From the NCBI GenBank assembly GCA_024682035.1, contig JAIKZS010000160.1, forward strand, positions 1 to 54,269: DNA of 54,269 nt, read 5' to 3'. The position numbers and the translations under genes are program-made. Origin of the DNA: Bacteroidaceae bacterium (GTDB lineage Bacteria; Bacteroidota; Bacteroidia; Bacteroidales; Bacteroidaceae). The notes below the pieces were generated by a model. It made no database searches. It saw only the letters and a list, made by a program, of their open reading frames with translations, and was not told the origin of the DNA. Below, piece by piece: positions 45,404 through 54,269 of this stretch; positions within the stretch are counted from its first letter, which is position 1; each line of letters opens with the position of its first letter.

Positions 45404-45700
45404 ATATGATTGGTTTTTGTTTTCAATTCGGGAGGTTAAGTATAGCTATCGGGGACATCAATTACTTATATAGAACACAGGCTGGTCTTCTGCTAGAAAG
45501 TCTGAGAAACATATTTTTTTCACTATTATTGCATATATTTGTCTTGCAAGATTCCGAACAGAATCAATATGTTCGCTGAATGATAATCAGCATTCACTGA
45601 AAAAAAATCCGTATGCGACGAAATCAGGTTATCTTCGCATCAAAATCGTTTAAACAAACTGCTCTAATTCACAAATTATTGACTTAAAACAACAACAAAC
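45404..45700. other. Leader region of the tannase-like gene
   Basis: About 300 bases without a gene. A promoter candidate, TATATTTG, lies at 45534-45541, 160 bases upstream of the ATG. Two overlapping short inverted repeats follow near 45570-45600 (GCTGA/TCAGC and TGAATG/CATTCA). The leader after this promoter would be ~150 bases. No other element was recognised. Confidence 0.5.
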
Positions 45701-47269
45701 ATGAAAAGAATTGTAAATTTGATTTTCTTATTCATTTTCACCTCACTGTTCGCCTGCACTTCTGACGATGATTTGGCAGAAATTCAGCAGACAAGTTCAT
45801 CATCCAAGAGCAATTCGTCATCCAGCTCGACAGACATCATGCCAGTTACTAGTGACATCAGCAGTCAGTGGAAGTACGACTCTAGCACAGACACCTATTA
45901 CATCGTGGGCGTGGTGTATTGCGACAATCCAGCCGACGAGAGCTACGAGCAGATGGGCATTTACGTACCTGGCGCCTATATGAACGGCACCAGGAATTCT
46001 GACGGAACCTACACTTGCACTATCAATAGCAGTGGCGAACAGAATGGCTACAACGCTTCGACAGCTCCCATCGTCATTCCAGTAGATACAGCAGGCTACA
46101 AGGCGATGTCGGCACCTACAGGCTTTTCCAGCAATGTGACCAGCTACACCAAGAAGGGTTTCGTCTATCTGCATGCAGGTTGCCGTGGCAAGGAATCGTC
46201 GGCACCCAGTGCCGTCACCGATCTAAAGGCTGCTGTACGCTATTTCCGTTTTCTGGCGGCAGCAGGAAAGTTGCCTGGCTGTACAGACCGAATCTTCTCT
46301 TTCGGACACTCTGGTGGTGGTGCCCAAAGTGCCATCTTCGGTACTACGGGAAACAGCAGCCTCTACAATGCCTATCTGGAGGATATAGGCGCTAAAATGG
46401 AGTATAAGGATGATATCATGGGTAGTATGTGCTGGTGTCCCATCACCAATCTTGATCAAGCTAACGGTGCCTATGAGTGGAACATGGGACAGACGCGTTC
46501 TGGTCTCTCTTCTACAGACCAGGATATTTCGAAGGCCTTAGCTGGGAAGTTTGCCGAATACATCAACGCCATCGGTTTCAAGCACCCCACGACGGGTGCA
46601 ACGTTAACACTCAGCGCCACTGACGACGGCTACTACCAGAGCGGTTCCTACTATGAATATATCATCGAGGTAATCAACGATGCCGTCGCTCGCTACAATG
46701 AGTATAATGGCGCCAGCGTGTCAACATATGACCCTTCAGATGCAACTTCTCTGAGCACGTTCGCCAAGGCTTACAAGAACACGACAAAGGGTTTGGGCGC
46801 TTTCGATGCCTACGATGGCGAAAGCCGTACCTCAGCAGGTAATCTGCTCTTTGACCCAGAGGGCGTATGGTCACATTTCGACAAATATCTAGCTGAGGTA
46901 GTGGCTCAGTATGTACCACAGTATAAGAGTGTATTCGATGCTGACCTTGCTCAGAAAGACAAGTACGGGAACGACCTTGACACTCGGCTGGGTATGTACA
47001 CACCACTGTTCTACTTGATGAACAATAATTTCTACTATGCCAAAGGCGGTACGAGTGCTAGCGATGTGGCCCCTTACTGGCGCATCCGCACTGGCATTAA
47101 ACAGGGCGACACCTCGCTATGCACAGAAGTGAATTTGGCACTGGGGCTGTTCAGTTGTGGCAAGAACGTCGATTTCGAGACTATTTGGGACCAGGGGCAC
47201 ACGCAGGCTGAGGACACAGGCGATGCCACAGATAACTTCATAGAGTGGGTGAAACAATGCTGTCAGTAG
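45701..47269 (+). CDS. Subtype B tannase-like surface lipoprotein
   Basis: A 522-residue alpha/beta hydrolase. The lipobox is LFAC near residue 19, and the next residues TSDDD fit the negatively charged lipoprotein export signal that sends Bacteroidetes lipoproteins to the cell surface. A serine-rich linker (~residues 33-48) follows. The nucleophile is in FSFGHSGGGAQSAIF, the form used by TanB-type tannases (GHSGGG). The catalytic histidine is likely in DQGHTQAED near the C-terminus, and YLHAGCRGK is the oxyanion strand. Likely substrates are galloyl or related phenolic esters. Sampled lines are 50-53% GC, higher than its neighbours (38-45%), with C-ending codons favoured. Confidence 0.85.
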   Translation: MKRIVNLIFLFIFTSLFACTSDDDLAEIQQTSSSSKSNSSSSSTDIMPVTSDISSQWKYDSSTDTYYIVGVVYCDNPADESYEQMGIYVPGAYMNGTRNSDGTYTCTINSSGEQNGYNASTAPIVIPVDTAGYKAMSAPTGFSSNVTSYTKKGFVYLHAGCRGKESSAPSAVTDLKAAVRYFRFLAAAGKLPGCTDRIFSFGHSGGGAQSAIFGTTGNSSLYNAYLEDIGAKMEYKDDIMGSMCWCPITNLDQANGAYEWNMGQTRSGLSSTDQDISKALAGKFAEYINAIGFKHPTTGATLTLSATDDGYYQSGSYYEYIIEVINDAVARYNEYNGASVSTYDPSDATSLSTFAKAYKNTTKGLGAFDAYDGESRTSAGNLLFDPEGVWSHFDKYLAEVVAQYVPQYKSVFDADLAQKDKYGNDLDTRLGMYTPLFYLMNNNFYYAKGGTSASDVAPYWRIRTGIKQGDTSLCTEVNLALGLFSCGKNVDFETIWDQGHTQAEDTGDATDNFIEWVKQCCQ

Positions 47270-47365
47270 ATAGTTCAATATGTGTTTATTAAAGATAATT
47301 ATCGTTTGGGCTTATATTTCGTGTACAAGAATGATAATAAGCACTTTTGGTTATGGAAGGGTAAA

Positions 47366-47418
47366 ACGAAAAGCAATAAATAAGTCGCTGAATCAGCGAC
47401 TTATTTATTGCTTTTCGT
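47366..47418 (-). terminator. 53-bp perfect palindrome abutting tRNA-Lys
   Basis: Two 26-base arms (47366-47391 and 47393-47418), fully complementary, with a single A between them. The inner arm is GTCGCTGA/TCAGCGAC. The right arm ends exactly at the tRNA discriminator base. On the minus strand a TTTT follows, so it can act as a rho-independent terminator of tRNA-Lys. The stem is unusually long. Confidence 0.85.
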
Positions 47419-47490
47419 GATCCGCTTGGGGCTCGAACCCAAGACCCCAACATTAAAAGTGTTGTGCTCTACCTGCTGAGCTAGCGGATC
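47418..47490 (-). tRNA. tRNA-Lys (UUU)
   Basis: A 73-base cloverleaf on the minus strand. The acceptor arms GATCCGC and GCGGATC pair fully, with discriminator A. The D-arm is GCTC/GAGC, the anticodon arm CAACA-CTTTTAA-TGTTG with anticodon TTT, and the T-arm TTGGG-TTCGAGC-CCCAA. CCA is not encoded. Confidence 0.97.
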
Positions 47491-47518
47491 TAACCTCTGT
47501 TCGATATTGAAATCGGCT

Positions 47519-47550
47519 GCAAAGATAATTACTTTTCTTGAAATAACAAT
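47519..47550 (-). promoter_or_regulatory. Promoter of tRNA-Lys
   Basis: On the minus strand ATTG (47547-47550), 19 bases, then TATCTTTGC (47519-47527), 28 bases upstream of the tRNA 5' end. A full -7 match. Confidence 0.75.
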
Positions 47551-47656
47551 GCTTTACAGCAAAAAAGTTTTTATTATGCATCCAATACCTAGGTATTTTA
47601 AGGTATTTTCTGCTTTTATTTGTCCTTACAGAAGCATCTCTATCAATATATTTACA

Positions 47657-50164
47657 TTACTTTAAGACATTTTTAAATGCAGAACCGAATATAATATATT
47701 GGGTGTTGCCTCCAACGGTTCCTTCATTTTGGCCCCACAAAAATGGCCAATCATCGTAATTCTCAAAATGATCAGGCTGACGGAACAACAAACCTGGTGC
47801 TACATTGCCTGGAATAAAAGAAAAATCTGCACGATTATTGCCATAGAATACAGCTTTTGGACGTGCGGCTCCTATTGCAGCCACTAGCGAGTAGTTGTGG
47901 TAAGGGTGACATCCAAATAAGTAGTTGCCTGCACGGTATATATCATCCTTCTTTATGATATCAGGGAAATATAAGTAGGCAAAACAGATAGTGGTGCCAA
48001 AACTTACTACTGAACCACTACCGGCCCAGTTACCTAAACCTATAGGCACACCGTAAGGATTGTCCTTGTCGAAACTGGTGATGTATTCCTGATACTTTTG
48101 AATATAAGGGCGTAGCCGTTGTTTGTAGGTATTGTCCATATAGGGCACAGCATCAAGCGCTGTTTGCATACTGTTTATGGCATTATCATCCAATGCCTTC
48201 CAAATTTGTTGCTTGAAATTGTCTAAGTATGCTTGTTCATGTGTTGCTGCGTAAAGTTGGAGGTTAGTCGCCATATTGCTGCCCATTCTTCTTGCATTAT
48301 TTTCCTTTTTCATCAGCTCGTTAGCTTCGGCCATCAAGCGTTTCGACTGTATGAGTGCTCGTTGAGCGAGATTATCATTATAACCTTCTAAGGCTCGACT
48401 AGCTGCAGCAAACATTGTGGCTGCACGGAAGTCTAGCCAAGCATTGCGAGTAGTAAAAGCCCACATGTCATCAGGAGTGCCGCTTGATTTGCCGTCGGCA
48501 GAAATCTCATAAGGTCTCAGACTACGGTCGTAGTGTAAACCATCAGTAATTGAAGCGGCATCGCCTAAATGGTGATAGTTATCGAGTACCGAGTTGGATA
48601 AGGTGCTGGCCATATGTCCAATCTGCTCAGCTTGTGCTACCAGATTAAGTGTCCCATGTTCAATATATTGCAGAATGTCAGGGGTGCCATCGGGTCGATG
48701 TAAATCTACATAACGCTGTTGCTCGCTTATGAAGGTTTCGTCACGTTGTGATTTAAACAGCTCCCATGCTCGTACCAGATTCTCTACCACACTAATATTC
48801 GAGCCTGTTTCGATATCAAAATCGCCTGCATCAAAAAAACCACCCACATTAAGTCCGGGTATCAATTCGTAAGGCTGGTACTTGGTTTCTGTGCTTTCAC
48901 CTTGACGATGCAAATCAAAATGGTCGCTGGGGGGAGCCTGGAGGTAACCTTCCTTAAATGGCTCACCATGCCAAACACGATATCCCTCGTTAACTGTCAT
49001 GTGATTCATGTGAATGGGAATCCAAACATCTGTGGTGGCATCTGTTATCTTATCATATACATGGTTGTCGATTAAGAAATTATTGGTTTTTATGTCACCA
49101 TATTTTATGTAGTAAATGCCGGGTTCACGTACTGATGAGAAGTCGAATTTTACGTAATTATACTTGAAATAATGTCCCCATTGTTGTATCTTGCCATTGA
49201 AAACTTCACTAGTAGTACCGTCATCATGAATCCGGAAAATTGAAGCCGTGGGCTTTGCATTGTCATTTTTATCTAATTCTATTACTGCTATTTTGGGTTG
49301 ATCAGGCACATAGCCCATTTGCGAAAATCCAATGTTAGGTTCGCGAATCCAGTTGGGGATAGCATGAGGCTCTACTGTCCATGTAAGTACTTTGCCTGTT
49401 TTATTGGCAGGCAGGATACTTCTCACAACAAACCATCCGTTTTGTGCCAATATGCGTCCGTCATAGAGTAACAAGTCAGCATCTTTGCTAACTATTTTTA
49501 TTGTTCGTTCAGGGTCATCAATAGCCATTAGTAAAGAGTGCCCTTTTTCTAAAGGCAGTGGGTCAATAAATTGGTCGGTACCCCTGTCATCATATGTCTT
49601 GAAACCTTTGAATTGTCGGGCTTTTTCTCTGTTTTCCCTCGTAATTGTTTCGCTGGCAGCATAACGGGGGAAGCGGTTTAATCTGCCATCCATCATGAAG
49701 GTTTTCAACCAATATTGCGAAGGTAGGAACTCAATATTGAAGCCTGCCTCTCCCGCTATGGATTCAGGCACAGGTTTTTCTAAATAAATACTAATTTCTA
49801 CAGCATTTCCTTTGCCTGCTACTATCACCTTACTATCGAAGTTATAATCTTCGTAGCGCATTGAAATCTCAATTGTATTATTTGCTTTGTTAACCTTACG
49901 TTCAGTAAGTGTGGGAACTAAGTCCCATTGCTCGGGTGCGTTGTTCAATCGTATAGCGCCACCTTGCGCTGTACGTACGCCATGATGAATAATCTCAATG
50001 CCTGAATTTTTCTCATCATTGAATCCACCATTGAAACTATTGCTGAATACCAGCACATTAACTCCTTGCTGTTCAAAATAATCAAGATCGTTCAGATGGA
50101 GACCTTGGCCCGAACATAAGGATACAATCAAGAGGCTTGTTAAAAGTAAGATAGATCTCTTCAT
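47657..50164 (-). CDS. Glycoside hydrolase family 9 (cellulase-type)
   Basis: An 835-residue secreted enzyme with signal peptide MKRSILLLTSLLIVSLCSG. After a beta-rich N-terminal half, an Ig-like CelD_N domain begins near residue 280 (NIGFSQMGYVPDQPKIAVIE). The GH9 catalytic (alpha/alpha)6 barrel runs from ~residue 430 to the end. It carries the nucleophile-water motif GGFFDAGDFD (DAGD), YDRSLRPYEI and, near the C-terminus, GCHPYHNYSLVAAIGAARP and WGQNEGTVGGN with the general-acid glutamate region. It likely cleaves beta-1,4-glucan or a similar polymer. A stem-loop separates it from the CE1 gene upstream, and there is no room for a full promoter between them. Confidence 0.88.
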   Translation of the reverse strand: MKRSILLLTSLLIVSLCSGQGLHLNDLDYFEQQGVNVLVFSNSFNGGFNDEKNSGIEIIHHGVRTAQGGAIRLNNAPEQWDLVPTLTERKVNKANNTIEISMRYEDYNFDSKVIVAGKGNAVEISIYLEKPVPESIAGEAGFNIEFLPSQYWLKTFMMDGRLNRFPRYAASETITRENREKARQFKGFKTYDDRGTDQFIDPLPLEKGHSLLMAIDDPERTIKIVSKDADLLLYDGRILAQNGWFVVRSILPANKTGKVLTWTVEPHAIPNWIREPNIGFSQMGYVPDQPKIAVIELDKNDNAKPTASIFRIHDDGTTSEVFNGKIQQWGHYFKYNYVKFDFSSVREPGIYYIKYGDIKTNNFLIDNHVYDKITDATTDVWIPIHMNHMTVNEGYRVWHGEPFKEGYLQAPPSDHFDLHRQGESTETKYQPYELIPGLNVGGFFDAGDFDIETGSNISVVENLVRAWELFKSQRDETFISEQQRYVDLHRPDGTPDILQYIEHGTLNLVAQAEQIGHMASTLSNSVLDNYHHLGDAASITDGLHYDRSLRPYEISADGKSSGTPDDMWAFTTRNAWLDFRAATMFAAASRALEGYNDNLAQRALIQSKRLMAEANELMKKENNARRMGSNMATNLQLYAATHEQAYLDNFKQQIWKALDDNAINSMQTALDAVPYMDNTYKQRLRPYIQKYQEYITSFDKDNPYGVPIGLGNWAGSGSVVSFGTTICFAYLYFPDIIKKDDIYRAGNYLFGCHPYHNYSLVAAIGAARPKAVFYGNNRADFSFIPGNVAPGLLFRQPDHFENYDDWPFLWGQNEGTVGGNTQYIIFGSAFKNVLK

Positions 50165-50189
50165 GTTCTAATATGATTTCGTGAAATAA

Positions 50190-50222
50190 ATTGGGACAAT
50201 AGTGTTTTGCTATTGTCCCAAT
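50190..50222 (-). terminator. Stem-loop between CE1 and GH9 genes
   Basis: Arms of 13 bases (ATTGGGACAATAG at 50190-50202; complement at 50210-50222). On the minus strand the stem is followed by a weak T-stretch (TTTATTTC). It lies 14 bases after the CE1 stop and 26 bases before the GH9 ATG. It may be a partial terminator or an mRNA stabiliser. Confidence 0.7.
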
Positions 50223-50236
50223 AAGGTGATTTGTTA

Positions 50237-51382
<1,146 letters not shown>

Positions 51383-51406
51383 TTAATAATGTAAAAAAAC
51401 GTTTTA

Positions 51407-51835
51407 TCAAACCCAACTAGCCAGTCCGCTTTCAGAAATACATCTCAGATTGTTGTTGGTAATTACGTTAACAGCCTGCTTATTGTCATCGGCACGCAGC
51501 ACTAAAATTGCTTTGCTGCCAACTAGGAATGAATAGAGATAAGGAATGCTGATGCCGCTATTGCTAAATACTTTGATAGCATCAGCACCAGAGCCAGGTT
51601 TATTGTCGAGTTCTATAGCAAATACATCGGTAATTGCAACAGCTACGCCTCCTTTTTTCAGTTCTTCACATGCACGCTCAGGTTCGCTGCATATGATTCG
51701 ACAGATACCATATTCAGCTGTATCTGCTATCGTGATAGCAATAAGCTGAACTTGCGATTGCTTCAACAAGTCAAGTACTTTGGCAAGTGTGCCTGATTTG
51801 TTCTCTAAGAAAATGGATAATTGTTTGATTGTCAT
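51407..51835 (-). CDS. Tandem ACT domain protein
   Basis: A 142-residue protein with two ACT domains. The first starts TIKQLSIFLENKSGTLAKVL and the second begins near residue 72 (AIELDNKPGSGADAIKVFSN). ACT domains bind amino acids and control the attached or partner enzyme. Here no enzyme is fused; the gene follows the PaaK-type ligase by 12 bases, so the protein probably senses an aromatic amino acid or product and acts on the ligases or on an adjacent oxidoreductase. Association with phenylacetate-CoA ligases is common in related genomes. Confidence 0.88.
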   Translation of the reverse strand: MTIKQLSIFLENKSGTLAKVLDLLKQSQVQLIAITIADTAEYGICRIICSEPERACEELKKGGVAVAITDVFAIELDNKPGSGADAIKVFSNSGISIPYLYSFLVGSKAILVLRADDNKQAVNVITNNNLRCISESGLASWV

Positions 51836-51847
51836 AATGGAAATGCT

Positions 51848-53161
51848 TTAAAATAATTTTCTTAAATCTTTTACTCTTACTGCCTTTTTCTCATCTGAAA
51901 CTGCCAAACTGTTTTTAGATACCAACTTTACGCGTGGTGTGATGAGAATTTCATCTTTCAATTTTCGGGTAATTTCAGTTTCCAAGGACTTTAGACGGGT
52001 ATAATCATCTGTAAAGAGCTGGTTTAATTCCACTTCTACAGTCATTATATCGTTACTATCTTTTGTTTCCACTGTAATGAGATAGTCTGTGCTGAGTTCT
52101 TTGAACCCCAAAAGAATCTTTTCGATCTGTATGGGGAAAATGTTCACACCCTTCAGTATAATCATGTCGTCACTGCGACCTTGCAGGCGAGCCAATCTTT
52201 TGTGATGTCTGCCGCAAGGGCAGTCACCTGGCAGGATACGTGTTAAATCTCTTGTTCTATAACGTAGTAATGGCATAGCTTCACGATTGATGGTGGTGAG
52301 CACCAACTCACCCAATTCTCCATCAGGCACAGGCTTTAACGTCACAGGATCAATAATCTCTACTATAAAATAGTCTTCCCAAATGTGCAGTCCGTTTTGC
52401 TCCTTGCATTCAAATGCAACACCTGGACCCATCATCTCAGATATTCCATATGAGTTATAAGCTTTTACACCTAGGTTCTCTTCTATGCGTTGTCGTTGTT
52501 CCTCGCTATGAGGTTCTGCGCCAATGCATAGAACTCGTAATTGTGTATCTTTACGAGGATCCACACCTTCCTCTTTCATAACTTCATAAATGCGTGAGGC
52601 GTAACTAGGAATAGCATGAAGCACTGTTGTGCCAAAATCTTTGATGAATTTAATCTGGCGGGTTGTGTTACCTGCAGCTGCTGGGACAGTGAGCATACCC
52701 ACTTTCTCGGCTCCATATTGAAATCCAAGTCCTGCGGTAAACATGCCATAACCAGCTGAATTCTGAAAAACATCTTCAGGGCGGCTTCCCACCATCCATA
52801 GACATCGTGCCACTGCAATAGCCCATTCGTCAAGGTCTTTCTGTGTATGAAGCACCACCGTTGGATTGCCAGTAGTACCACTAGATGAGTGCAGACGCAC
52901 ACAGTCTTTTAGTGGTACGCAAGCCAACCCGAACGGATAGTTTTCTCGCAGATCTTCCTTCGATGTAAAAGGCAATTTGTTAAGATCGTCTAAGGTTTTT
53001 ATATCCTCTGGAGAAACTCCCAGCTCTTTAAACTTTTGCTGATAAAAGGGTGAATTCATGCAGTGGCGCACAGTTTTTTGTAGGCGTTCCAATTGTAACG
53101 CTTTCATTCCCTCTTCAGAAAGAGTTTCTATCTCAGGATTAAAATACTCAGAATAAGTCAT
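51848..53161 (-). CDS. paaK: Phenylacetate-CoA ligase (copy 1)
   Basis: A 437-residue AMP-forming ligase. The ATG at 53161 (MTYSEYFNPEIETLSEEG) is preferred to a TTG nine codons upstream, which would overlap the previous gene. The phosphate-binding loop is LHSSSGTTGNPTVV, followed by the A5-like YNSYGISEMMGPGVAFEC and the A7-A8 RTRDLTRILPGDCPCGR with a cysteine pair. It activates an aryl-acetate (phenyl- or indole-acetate) to its CoA thioester. It starts four bases after the stop of a second ligase of the same family. Confidence 0.93.
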   Translation of the reverse strand: MTYSEYFNPEIETLSEEGMKALQLERLQKTVRHCMNSPFYQQKFKELGVSPEDIKTLDDLNKLPFTSKEDLRENYPFGLACVPLKDCVRLHSSSGTTGNPTVVLHTQKDLDEWAIAVARCLWMVGSRPEDVFQNSAGYGMFTAGLGFQYGAEKVGMLTVPAAAGNTTRQIKFIKDFGTTVLHAIPSYASRIYEVMKEEGVDPRKDTQLRVLCIGAEPHSEEQRQRIEENLGVKAYNSYGISEMMGPGVAFECKEQNGLHIWEDYFIVEIIDPVTLKPVPDGELGELVLTTINREAMPLLRYRTRDLTRILPGDCPCGRHHKRLARLQGRSDDMIILKGVNIFPIQIEKILLGFKELSTDYLITVETKDSNDIMTVEVELNQLFTDDYTRLKSLETEITRKLKDEILITPRVKLVSKNSLAVSDEKKAVRVKDLRKLF

Positions 53162-53165
53162 ATTA

Positions 53166-54269
53166 TTATTTAATATTTCTTTTGTCAACTACATGGGCAC
53201 TCTTACCTTGACTGCGTTCAATGGTGTTAGGCGCTTTCAGTTTTACTTTAGCGGCAATGCTCAAAACGCTCTTTAGCTTGTTGGCAAGACGCTTTTCGAG
53301 TTCATCGATAGCAGCTGGAGTATCGAAGGTTGAGGTGAAGTATTCTTGTCTCAACTCTACTTGTACTTGTAATGTGTCGAGGTTGTTCACGCGATCTACT
53401 ACCAACAAGTAGCGAGGAGCAAATTCTTTCATACTCAGTACCACACTCTCCACTTGTGATGGGAATACGTTGATACCGCGAATAATAAGCATATCATCGC
53501 TACGACCCTGAATTGCTGACATACGTACATTAGTTCGTCCACAGTCGCATTGCCCAGGCAGCAATGAGCAGAGGTCTCGTGTGCGATAGCGCAATACAGG
53601 CATACCTTCTTTGGTGAGAGTCGTAAATACCAGCTCGCCTTGTTGCCCTGCAGGCAGAGGTTCAAGTGTAACAGGGTTGATAATTTCTGGATAGAAATGA
53701 TCTTCATTGATGTGTGACCCATGTTGTGCTTGGCATTCATAGCTTACGCTAGGTCCCATTACTTCACTCAATCCGTATATGTTGAAGCCCTTTAAGCCTA
53801 ATCTTTCCTCAATTTCTTCACGCATTTTTTCTGTCCAAGGTTCGGCACCAAAAGCGCCAACACGCAACTTTATCTGATCTTTGGTAATACCAATTTTGTC
53901 CATAGTTTCAGCCAAATAAAGAGCGTAAGATGGTGTACAGGCAATACCTGTAATGCCTAAATCACGTATAAGTTTTGCATGCTTCTCTGTGTTTCCTGTA
54001 GAAGCCGGGACTACAGATGCTCCCACCATTTCAACACCATTATGTGCCCCCAAACCACCAGTGAAAAGGCCGTATCCATAAGCGACAGAAAAGATGTCAT
54101 TACGGGTAACGCCAAAAGCTGTAAGACAGCGTGCCATGCACTCGCTCCATACACCTATGTCCTTACGGGTGTAGCCCACAATCGTAGGGTTACCTGTTGT
54201 GCCAGAGGAAGCATGTATGCGAATAATCTCGCTTTGAGGAGCTGCTTGTAAGCCAAACGGATAGTTGTC
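53166..54269 (-). CDS. paaK: Phenylacetate-CoA ligase (copy 2, partial at right edge)
   Basis: The reading frame continues to the window edge, so at least 367 residues are visible and the first ~70 are missing. The visible start is DNYPFGLQAAPQSEIIRIHA followed by the SSGTTGNPT phosphate loop. The internal GTG at 54179 is an internal codon, not the start. YGLSEVMGPSVSYECQAQHG and RTRDLCSLLPGQCDCGR match the paralogue downstream. The two copies share the family fold but differ across their lengths, so they may take different aryl-acids. Confidence 0.92.
   Translation of the reverse strand, partial: DNYPFGLQAAPQSEIIRIHASSGTTGNPTIVGYTRKDIGVWSECMARCLTAFGVTRNDIFSVAYGYGLFTGGLGAHNGVEMVGASVVPASTGNTEKHAKLIRDLGITGIACTPSYALYLAETMDKIGITKDQIKLRVGAFGAEPWTEKMREEIEERLGLKGFNIYGLSEVMGPSVSYECQAQHGSHINEDHFYPEIINPVTLEPLPAGQQGELVFTTLTKEGMPVLRYRTRDLCSLLPGQCDCGRTNVRMSAIQGRSDDMLIIRGINVFPSQVESVVLSMKEFAPRYLLVVDRVNNLDTLQVQVELRQEYFTSTFDTPAAIDELEKRLANKLKSVLSIAAKVKLKAPNTIERSQGKSAHVVDKRNIK

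Noticed and set aside
47418..47490. Attachment-site duplication of the tRNA-Lys 3' end
   Set aside because: I looked for a second copy of the tRNA 3' segment near the tannase gene and found none, so an integrated element is not supported by direct repeats.
47584..47597. 14-bp palindrome AATACCTAGGTATT downstream of the GH9 gene
   Set aside because: It is short, AT-rich and without a T-run of use on either strand; chance or a weak 3' structure is enough.

Overview
The window reads as a core-type chromosomal segment of a Bacteroidales bacterium, probably Prevotellaceae or Bacteroidaceae. This rests on marker families (DUF1599, DUF2027-Smr, DUF5020, DUF5106, a DCGCFGD-type DoxX protein, GH9/CE1 secreted enzymes, RND lipoproteins), on the lack of clear Shine-Dalgarno sites, and on many matches to the Bacteroidetes promoter pattern TTTG-N19/20-TAnnTTTG. 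No phage, insertion sequence, CRISPR array, rRNA or complete integrative element was seen.

Layout. 1-2112 (minus): DoxX-like protein (cut by the left edge), DUF1599 protein, LysM/M23 peptidase. 2157-5472 (minus): DJ-1, ispD and recG, translationally coupled by ATGA overlaps. 5604-6398: TerB/DnaJ membrane protein. 6485-10148: recQ with a DUF1846 gene. 10293-13683: tig, clpP, clpX proteostasis cluster. 13763-15340: divergent mlaE-type permease and lptB. 15344-17991: DUF5106/thioredoxin protein, NUDIX hydrolase, queA. 18065-23255 (plus): a nucleobase-uptake-like operon of two NCS2 permeases, a Tsx-like DUF5020 protein and an unrecognised 624-residue secreted protein, closed by a terminator. 23323-24399: DUF2027-Smr protein. 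24430-29005 (minus): glycerol-1-phosphate dehydrogenase, GDPD, pyrH, frr, rsgA. 29069-30967: secreted CocE hydrolase. 31087-33324: topB. 33419-35847: M20 peptidase and aroC. 35942-37237: cysteine desulfidase/UPF0597 protein, convergent with a SlyD-like FKBP whose tail is rich in cysteine. 37919-39071: a broken secreted family II pyrophosphatase. 39612-45347: a complete RND efflux operon. 45701-47269: a tannase-like surface lipoprotein with higher GC. 47418-47490: tRNA-Lys(UUU) on the minus strand, abutting a perfect 53-bp palindrome. 47657-51370: GH9 and CE1 enzymes. 51407 to the right edge: ACT protein and two tandem phenylacetate-CoA ligases, the second cut by the edge.

Most genes are housekeeping. 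The parts most worth a second look are the nucleobase-uptake operon with its unknown secreted member, the G1P dehydrogenase/GDPD pair fused to a pyrH-frr-rsgA operon, the two-lesion pyrophosphatase pseudogene, the 53-bp palindrome at the tRNA-Lys 3' end beside a compositionally distinct tannase gene, and a repeated motif upstream of the RND operon. I did not find a clear, wholly new defence or mobile system.
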